Assembly: GCA_035570495.1 (NCBI GenBank)
Contig: DATMLO010000014.1
Location: forward strand, 1 to 38,525
Reading direction: 5' to 3'
DNA length: 38,525 nt
Source of the DNA: DATARH01 sp035570495
Lineage (GTDB): Bacteria > Pseudomonadota > Alphaproteobacteria > ATCC43930 > CGMCC-115725
Numbering within the stretch: the first letter of the stretch is position 1; each line of letters opens with the position of its first letter. A model generated the notes under the pieces. The model saw only the letters and a program-made list of their open reading frames with translations. It was not told where the DNA came from and did no database searches. This document shows positions 33,324 through 38,525 of this stretch, in pieces. A program made the translations under genes and the position numbers.

Positions 33324-34795
33324 GCGACCTCACGAGCCTCACCATCGCCGAGGCGCGCGATGGGCTCCGGACCAAGAAATTCTCCGCCCGAGAGCTCACC
33401 GCCGCGCATAACGACGCGGTCGAGAAGATCGCGCCGCTCAACGCCTTTGTCACCACGACCCCCGACCGGGCGCTGGAAATGGCCGCGGCGTCCGACGCGC
33501 GGCTGGCGAAAGGCGAGGGCGGCGCGCTCGACGGCATCCCGCTGGCGATCAAGGATCTCTTCTGCACCAAGGGCGTCTTGACCACCGCCTCGTCGCACAT
33601 CCTCGACGGGTTTACGCCGCCCTATGAGTCGACCGTAACCGAAAAGCTGTGGGCGGCCGGCGCGGTCATGCTCGGCAAGACCAATCTCGATGAATTCGCG
33701 ATGGGGTCGTCGACCACGACCAGTCATTACGGCCCGACCGAAAATCCCTGGCGCCGCCCCGGCAACAACCGACCGCTGGTGCCGGGCGGCTCGTCGGGCG
33801 GCTCGGCGGCGGCGGTCGCGGCGCGCGCCGCGATGGGCGCGACCGGCACCGACACCGGCGGCTCGATCCGCCAGCCGGCGAGCTTTACCGGCATTGTCGG
33901 GTTGAAGCCGACCTATGGCCGCTGCTCGCGCTGGGGTGTGGTGGCGTTCGCCTCGTCGCTTGACCATCCGGGGCCGATGACCCGTACGGTGCGCGACGCC
34001 GCGATCATGCTCGGCGCGATGGCCGGGCACGACCCCAAGGACTCGACCTCGGCGCCGTTGCCGGTGCCCGATTTCGAGGCGGCGCTGACCGGCGACATTC
34101 GCGGTCTCAAGATCGGCATCCCCAAGGAATACCGCGTCGACGGGATGCGCCCCGAGATCGAGGCCGCCTGGCAGAGCGCCGCTAAATGGCTCGAAGAGGC
34201 CGGCGCGGAAATCGTCTCCGACATCTCGCTGCCTCACACCAAATACGCCCTGCCGGCCTACTATGTGATAGCACCGGCCGAAGCGTCGTCGAACCTCGCG
34301 CGCTATGACGGGGTGAAGTTTGGTCTCCGGGTCGAGGGCGACAGCCTTGACGACATGTACTCAAAGACCCGCGCCGAAGGCTTTGGCGCCGAGGTGCGCC
34401 GCCGCGTGCTGATCGGTACCTATGTGCTATCAGCCGGCTACTACGATGCCTATTACTTGAAGGCGCAGCGCGTCCGCACCCTGATCGCCCGCGATTTCGC
34501 CGCCGCGTTCGAGCGCTGCGATTGCCTCCTGACCCCGACGACGCCGTCAGCCGCCTTCGCGATCGGCGAAAAGAGCGACGATCCCGTGGCGATGTACTTG
34601 AACGACGTGTTCACCGTGCCGGCTGACCTTGCCGGCGTGCCGGCGGTCTCGGTGCCGACCGAGCTATCGGACGGCCTGCCGCTCGGCATGCAGATCATCG
34701 GCCGCGCCTTTGACGAGGCAACGGTTCTGCGCGTCGCCGGAGTGCTGGAAAGCGCCGCGAACTTCACCCATCTACCAAGTTTCCTGGCGGGATAG
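33320..34795 (+). CDS. gatA: Aspartyl/glutamyl-tRNA amidotransferase subunit A
   Basis: A 491-residue amidase-signature enzyme that releases ammonia from glutamine. The Ser-cisSer-Lys triad can be placed at Lys78 (PLAIKDLF), Ser158 (GGSSGGSAAA) and Ser182 (DTGGSIRQPA), with the expected 24-residue spacing between the serines. It starts at a GTG overlapping the gatC stop. Between gatA and gatB there are 165 bp, most of it a palindromic repeat, rather than the usual short spacer. Confidence 0.96.
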   Translation: MSDLTSLTIAEARDGLRTKKFSARELTAAHNDAVEKIAPLNAFVTTTPDRALEMAAASDARLAKGEGGALDGIPLAIKDLFCTKGVLTTASSHILDGFTPPYESTVTEKLWAAGAVMLGKTNLDEFAMGSSTTTSHYGPTENPWRRPGNNRPLVPGGSSGGSAAAVAARAAMGATGTDTGGSIRQPASFTGIVGLKPTYGRCSRWGVVAFASSLDHPGPMTRTVRDAAIMLGAMAGHDPKDSTSAPLPVPDFEAALTGDIRGLKIGIPKEYRVDGMRPEIEAAWQSAAKWLEEAGAEIVSDISLPHTKYALPAYYVIAPAEASSNLARYDGVKFGLRVEGDSLDDMYSKTRAEGFGAEVRRRVLIGTYVLSAGYYDAYYLKAQRVRTLIARDFAAAFERCDCLLTPTTPSAAFAIGEKSDDPVAMYLNDVFTVPADLAGVPAVSVPTELSDGLPLGMQIIGRAFDEATVLRVAGVLESAANFTHLPSFLAG

Positions 34796-34821
34796 TGGGC
34801 GTCGGATGATCGTCATTGCGC

Positions 34822-34924
34822 CCTTCGAGGCTTCGCTCCGCGAAGCACCTCAGGATAAGGATGATTTGGCGACGCCATCGAGAAAGCCCCTCATCCTGAG
34901 GTGCGCCGGTAGGCGCCTCGAAGG
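34822..34924. repeat. Palindromic intergenic repeat between gatA and gatB
   Basis: The outer arms CCTTCGAGGC (34822-34831) and GCCTCGAAGG (34915-34924) are perfect. The inner arms GCACCTCAGGAT (34845-34856) and ATCCTGAGGTGC (34893-34904) are also perfect. Units of this type (CTTCGAGG..CCTCAGGATGAGG) are scattered in Bradyrhizobium-like genomes. Confidence 0.85.
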
Positions 34925-34960
34925 ACGCACCATCAACTTGCAGCAAAGGCCTGCGCAGCC

Positions 34961-36427
34961 GTGACGACACTAATCAGTGGCAAGACAGGGGATTGGGAAA
35001 TCGTCATCGGGCTTGAGGTGCACGCCCAGGTCGTGGCGCAAGCGAAGCTGTTTTCGGGCGCGGCGACCGCGTTTGGCGCCGAGCCCAACACCCAGGTCTC
35101 GACCATCGACGCGGCGTTCCCCGGCATGCTCCCGGTCATCAACCGGCATTGTGTCGAGCAGGCGGTGAAGACCGGGCTCGGCCTCGACGCCGAGATCAAC
35201 TTGCACAGCGTCTTCGACCGCAAGAACTACTTCTATCCCGACCTGCCCGCCGGCTATCAGATTTCGCAATACAAGCAGCCGGTCGTCGGAAACGGCCGGG
35301 TCGAGATCGACATGCCCGACGGCTCGACCCGCGAGATCGGCATCACCCGGCTGCACCTTGAGCAGGACGCCGGCAAGAGCCTGCACGACCAGCACCCGCG
35401 CGAGACCTATGTCGACCTCAACCGCGCCGGCATCGGCCTCATGGAGATCGTCTCCGAGCCCGATCTGCGCTCGGCCGAGGAGGCCGGCATCTACCTGCGC
35501 AAGCTGCGTTCGATCCTGCGCTACCTCGGCACCTGCGACGGCAATATGGAGGAGGGGTCGCTGCGCTGCGACTGCAACGTCTCGGTGCGTAAGCCCGGCG
35601 CTCCCTATGGCACGCGCTGCGAGATCAAGAACTTGAATTCGGTGCGCTTCGTGATGCAGGCGATCGAGATCGAGGCGCGCCGCCAGATCGCGATCATCGA
35701 GGACGGCGGCAAAATCGCTCAGGAGACCCGGCTCTTCGACACCGCGCGCGGCGAGACGCGGCCGATGCGCTCGAAGGAAAACGACTACGACTACCGCTAT
35801 TTCCCCGACCCCGACCTGTTGCCGCTGGTGCTCGACCCGGCATGGGTCAAGCAGCTGCGCGGCCAATTGCCCGAGCTGCTCGACACGAAGCGCGCGCGCT
35901 TTGTCGCCGAGTATGGGTTGAGCGTCGAGGAAGCCGGCGTGCTCGTCGCCGAGCTCGCGACCGCCGACTATTTCGAGACGGTCGCCCAAGGCAATGACAA
36001 CCAACGCCGCGACCCGAAATCGGCGGCCAATTGGGTTACCGGCGATCTCTTCGGCGCGCTCAACCGCAAGGGGCTCGGCATCGAGGATTCGCCGGTGTCG
36101 GCGTCCGCGCTCGGGCGTCTCATCGATCTGATCGCCGACGGCACGATTTCCGGCCGCATCGCCAAGGATGTCTTCGCCGAAATGGTCGAAACCGGCGGCG
36201 ATCCCGCCGCGATCGTCGAAGCCAAGGGCCTGCGCCAGGTCACCGACACCGGCGCGATCGAGGCCGCCGTCGACGCCGCGCTCGCCGCCAACCCGGCCCA
36301 GGTCGCGCAATACGCCGCGAACCCCAAGGTGCTCGGCTTCTTCGTCGGCCAGGTGATGAAGGCGACTGAGGGCCGGGCCAACCCCGCCCTCGTCAACGAG
36401 CTCCTGAAGAAGAAGCTGGCGGGATAA
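34961..36427 (+). CDS. gatB: Aspartyl/glutamyl-tRNA amidotransferase subunit B
   Basis: A 488-residue subunit that activates the mischarged tRNA with ATP and transfers ammonia. It has the N-terminal WEIVIGLEVHAQV, the DLPAGYQISQYKQP and RLHLEQDAGKSLH segments, DLNRAGIGLMEIVSEPD, SMRCDCNVSVR-like zinc and metal region, and the C-terminal YqeY-like helical tail (about 340-488). It starts at a GTG (34961) directly after the repeat. A short CCGCT/AGCGG stem (36439-36451) follows its end but has no T run. Confidence 0.96.
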   Translation: MTTLISGKTGDWEIVIGLEVHAQVVAQAKLFSGAATAFGAEPNTQVSTIDAAFPGMLPVINRHCVEQAVKTGLGLDAEINLHSVFDRKNYFYPDLPAGYQISQYKQPVVGNGRVEIDMPDGSTREIGITRLHLEQDAGKSLHDQHPRETYVDLNRAGIGLMEIVSEPDLRSAEEAGIYLRKLRSILRYLGTCDGNMEEGSLRCDCNVSVRKPGAPYGTRCEIKNLNSVRFVMQAIEIEARRQIAIIEDGGKIAQETRLFDTARGETRPMRSKENDYDYRYFPDPDLLPLVLDPAWVKQLRGQLPELLDTKRARFVAEYGLSVEEAGVLVAELATADYFETVAQGNDNQRRDPKSAANWVTGDLFGALNRKGLGIEDSPVSASALGRLIDLIADGTISGRIAKDVFAEMVETGGDPAAIVEAKGLRQVTDTGAIEAAVDAALAANPAQVAQYAANPKVLGFFVGQVMKATEGRANPALVNELLKKKLAG

Positions 36428-36576
36428 GTACGGCCGGACCGCTTAAAGCGGCGGCAATCCCTGAGTAGATTCCGACCCTCCAATCAACGCGCCGCGACGG
36501 ATATCGTCGGCGATCAACGGGGGACTGTTATGCTCGCTGCCCATGGGGGATAGCGGCAGGAGACCGGAGGACAACG

Positions 36577-36765
36577 GTGCCCGAACTCACAGGATGCGCG
36601 TTATGCGGGATGGACGTGAACCGGCATGGCCTCGCCCGTCATCTGGTATGGGACGAGATACCGCACGCCTTCTGTTCCTACCTGTGCGAGTTCTTTTGGC
36701 GCCGCACGCGCCTCGCCGACGCTGACCGCTCGGAAGCCGTGTCGGCCATGTTCCCCCAATACTAG
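36577..36765 (+). CDS. Small Cys/His protein, possible metal-binding TRASH/YHS-like domain
   Basis: A 62-residue protein. It has CALCGMDVNRHGLARH, then a spacer and HAFCSYLCEFFW: a C-x2-C pair followed about 20 residues later by C-x3-C and several His. The pattern GxxCxxCG..FCSxxCxxxF is like TRASH/YHS metal-sensing or metal-handling domains. It starts at a GTG with GGAGG six bases upstream, so the small gene is probably real. The standalone size suggests a metallochaperone or sensor; this is inference. Confidence 0.65.
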   Translation: MPELTGCALCGMDVNRHGLARHLVWDEIPHAFCSYLCEFFWRRTRLADADRSEAVSAMFPQY

Positions 36766-36829
36766 GCGGCTTTAGTCTGTGTTGCCGTTCAACGTGGTCG
36801 GCGAGAACCGGATGCCAAGCAGTCGGACG

Positions 36830-37366
36830 CTACCGTGTGCGGCCAGCGCCAAGAGTCAGCCGATAGACGCCCGGCAGGTTGCGGTGGCGCTCGGCGTAAT
36901 CCATGCCGTAGCCGACGACGAACACATCGGGGATGTCGAACCCCTTGTAGCGGATCTCGACCGGCGCGGCGCCGGCGACCGATTTGCGCAGTAGCGTGCA
37001 GACATCGAGGCTCGCCGGCCGCAAATCCCGCAGCGCCGCGATGATTGCGTTTATCGTCAGCCCGCTGTCGACGATGTCCTCGACCAGGATGACGTGGTGG
37101 CCGCGCACATCGAGGCCGTCCTGGTCGCGGATCAGCACCGTGCCCGAGGATTGCGTGCCGCGATAGGACGACGCCCGCACGAAATCCATGACGAACGGGA
37201 TGCCGATCTGCCGCATCAAATCGGCGGCGAACACCGTCGCGCCCTTGAGCACGACGACGAGGGTCAGCTTCGCGCCGCGATGGTCTGCCTCGATCTCCCG
37301 GGCGAGTTCGCCGACCCGCCGGCGGATGCGCCGCGCCGAAATGAGCGGCGCGAGGCGCTCGCTCAC
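36830..37366 (-). CDS. hpt: Hypoxanthine phosphoribosyltransferase
   Basis: A 178-residue purine salvage enzyme that makes IMP (or GMP) from the base and PRPP. The PRPP-binding motif is VILVEDIVDSGLTI near residues 95-108, preceded by the flexible loop RASSYRGTQSSG. The C-terminal region has DIPDVFVVGYGMDYAERHRNLPGV, which stacks on the base. Start GTG at 37366. It lies 19 bp after an unknown gene on the same strand, likely the same transcript. Confidence 0.93.
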   Translation of the reverse strand: MSERLAPLISARRIRRRVGELAREIEADHRGAKLTLVVVLKGATVFAADLMRQIGIPFVMDFVRASSYRGTQSSGTVLIRDQDGLDVRGHHVILVEDIVDSGLTINAIIAALRDLRPASLDVCTLLRKSVAGAAPVEIRYKGFDIPDVFVVGYGMDYAERHRNLPGVYRLTLGAGRTR

Positions 37367-37385
37367 CGCGCCGGGATGGGCGTGG

Positions 37386-37811
37386 TCAGTCTCGGCGATA
37401 GGGATAGCAGCGCGCGCGCTCCAGGGTCATCCCGTAATGCTCGCCCAGCGCGCGAATCGCGTCGCCTTCCTCTGCGTAGGGGTCGGCGTTGCCGGGGCCG
37501 ACGATGATCGGGCGGAAGCTGCGGTCGTCCTTGCCGCCGGGCGGCAGCATGGCGGTCGCCAGCGGATTGCCCTCGCCGTCGCGCAGCGTCAGGAACAGCG
37601 GCATCTCGCGCTGGATATGCGCCTTCAGACCGATTTCCTGCTCGAACGACACCTTGGAGATCGGTTGAAAGCTTTGCGCCGCCTTTTCCTGCTCCTTGCG
37701 GAAATACTTCTCGACGGCGTGACGCATCGTTTCCGATTCGCCGGTGGCCTCGGCCTCGGTCTCGATCCGAAACCAGGTTTTGCCGTCGGGCGCTTCGCAG
37801 ACGTACCTCAT
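37386..37811 (-). CDS. Conserved-looking soluble protein of unknown function
   Basis: A 141-residue acidic protein without signal or membrane segments. It begins MRYVCEAPDGKTWFRIETEA, has a helical KYFRKEQEKAAQSFQP part and an FLTLRDGEGNPLATAMLPPG strand region, then DPYAEEGDAIRALGEHYGMT. The start at 37811 follows AGGAGGAAGC, an excellent ribosome site. Position directly upstream of hpt suggests co-transcription. I do not recognise the family. Confidence 0.75.
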   Translation of the reverse strand: MRYVCEAPDGKTWFRIETEAEATGESETMRHAVEKYFRKEQEKAAQSFQPISKVSFEQEIGLKAHIQREMPLFLTLRDGEGNPLATAMLPPGGKDDRSFRPIIVGPGNADPYAEEGDAIRALGEHYGMTLERARCYPYRRD

Positions 37812-38101
37812 GCTTCCTCCTGAGCAAGTTCCGTGGAAGTCGCGATCGCGAAGGACAACATGTCGAAGAGCAAAATCCGGACGCCGCGTCGAGTCAACAC
37901 CCCTGCGGCCCGGCAAGCGGCGCAACCGGCGAGCTTTCGTAACTCGCCTCTCATATATCGTCGCAAATTGCAAAAACTTGTCCGACCGATATCAAGGCAT
38001 ACTGATAAAAATTGAGGGATTTCCTCGGCGTATTCTTCGCAGGGCGGCTTGGCACGATCGATGAAGCAGGGAAGAGACCACGTTTCTTCAAGGAGCCCGA
38101 C
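37812..38101. promoter_or_regulatory. Divergent promoter region, AT-rich in part
   Basis: This 290-bp gap serves the minus-strand gene ending at 37811 and the plus-strand gene at 38102. The 37950-38020 part is AT-rich for this genome. A TTGTCC (37978-37983) with TACTGA (38000-38005), 16 bases apart, is a weak candidate promoter for the plus-strand gene. Confidence 0.3.
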
Positions 38102-38311
38102 ATGTTCTCCGCCTCGACCGCCACCCTCGCTCGCTTTGCCGCAATTCCCGTCGCCGCGACAGTGCCGCAAGGGCGCTCGGGTCTTGCCTCGTTCTTCCTG
38201 GCGCCGTTCCGCGATGTCGATGACCGTCCCGCCCGCAAGGCCGCTGCCGCCAGGGCCGAGCGCGAGGCGCGTCAGGCTGCTATGTTCTCCGCGGCCGCAC
38301 AGCGCCGCTAG
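38102..38311 (+). CDS. Small basic protein of unknown function
   Basis: A 69-residue product, MFSASTATLARFAAIPVAAT at the start and an Ala/Arg/Glu-rich helical tail (KAAAARAEREARQAAMFSAA). AAGGAG lies seven bases before the ATG. Its 3' end overlaps the convergent transporter gene by 32 bases. No family is recognised; the good ribosome site and AT-rich upstream region are the main support. Confidence 0.5.
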   Translation: MFSASTATLARFAAIPVAATVPQGRSGLASFFLAPFRDVDDRPARKAAAARAEREARQAAMFSAAAQRR

Positions 38312-38525
38312 CAGCGCGCCGTAGCGGCGACCGCTGCGGCGCCTCCACCTCTTCCGTCTCCGGCGATCCGGTCCAGTCGCGCCACAGCGCGATCAATGCC
38401 GCCATGATCGCCGGTCCGAGAAAGAGGCCGATGAAGCCGAGTGTTTCGACCCCGCCGAGCAGGCCGAACAATACCCAGAGGAACGGCAGCCGCGCCGCGC
38501 CGCCGATCAGCACCGGCCGGATGAA
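38280..38525 (-). CDS. AI-2E family transporter, C-terminal part
   Basis: The last 81 codons of a membrane protein that continues beyond the window. The segment IGGAARLPFLWVLFGLLGGVETLGFIGLFLGPAIMAALIALWRDW is the conserved last two helices of AI-2E/PerM-family transporters, including the GLLGG..G..GLFLGPxI motif. A charged cytoplasmic tail follows. Family members export autoinducer-2 or act as sodium/proton antiporters; the substrate cannot be assigned from this fragment. Confidence 0.82.
   Translation of the reverse strand, partial: FIRPVLIGGAARLPFLWVLFGLLGGVETLGFIGLFLGPAIMAALIALWRDWTGSPETEEVEAPQRSPLRRAASGAVRPRRT

Noticed and set aside
34970..36310. Long minus-strand frame (about 446 codons) opposite gatB
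   Set aside because: Same reason: GC-driven antisense opening, and gatB is unambiguous.

Overview
The window is high-GC chromosomal DNA from an alphaproteobacterium. No 16S or other direct taxon marker is present. The supporting features are a transhydrogenase split into PntAA, PntAB and PntB, a MucR/Ros zinc-finger regulator, a COQ9-family protein, CtaA/COX15, the ruvX-gatCAB arrangement, a B12-dependent methylmalonyl-CoA mutase, and short palindromic intergenic repeats of the kind common in Hyphomicrobiales and Rhodospirillales. I see no prophage, insertion sequence, CRISPR array, tRNA or rRNA.

Layout. 1-2107: the end of a peptide-type ABC permease and its two overlapping ATPase genes. 2205-4860: a tight aromatic-ring dihydroxylation cassette (cis-dihydrodiol dehydrogenase, then Rieske dioxygenase alpha and beta), without its ferredoxin and reductase. 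5066-8579: accessory genes, namely a frameshifted small gene, a metal-hydrolase-fold amidohydrolase, a frameshifted gene whose product is an internal tandem duplication, a PAS_5 protein and a carboxymuconolactone-decarboxylase-like protein. 8789-10009: iron storage (bfd, bfr) plus an overlapping secreted protein. 10021-13591: three blocks on the minus strand, a two-component system, an anti-sigma factor and its ECF sigma factor. 13923-16959: the proton-translocating transhydrogenase operon. 16971-17580: a repeat-rich island holding a broken DUF559 endonuclease-like gene. 17581-23758: rpsU, a Baeyer-Villiger monooxygenase, def-COQ9, a 2H phosphoesterase-like protein, a GST and several small envelope proteins. 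23986-27250: one-carbon metabolism (fhs, 5-formyl-THF cyclo-ligase) around a TraB/GumN protein. 27257-29961: mucR and methylmalonyl-CoA mutase. 30097-32458: DUF817 membrane protein, a small secreted peptide and ctaA. 32517-36427: ruvX and gatCAB. 36577-38525: a small Cys/His protein, hypoxanthine phosphoribosyltransferase, small hypotheticals and the end of an AI-2E-family transporter.

How genes relate. The dioxygenase and dehydrogenase would turn an aromatic ring into a catechol. The Baeyer-Villiger monooxygenase, amidohydrolase, CMD-like protein and mutase are compatible with wider use of aromatic or ketone carbon and propionyl-CoA, but only the dioxygenase cassette is physically coupled. 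The core genes (gatCAB, def, rpsU, ctaA, ruvX) suggest a stable chromosomal backbone. The accessory material lies mostly in 1-8.6 kb and 17-17.6 kb.

The most unusual signals are repeat-related. A palindromic element is read in frame inside ctaA. A DUF559 gene is bracketed by inverted copies of a related element that appear to supply its ribosome binding site and C-terminal codons. A REP-like unit forms the apparent terminator of rpsU. Several perfect hairpins overlap stop codons. Protein-level oddities are a self-duplicated unknown family broken by a 10-bp-period repeat, and a 2H phosphoesterase-like protein lacking its first catalytic histidine.
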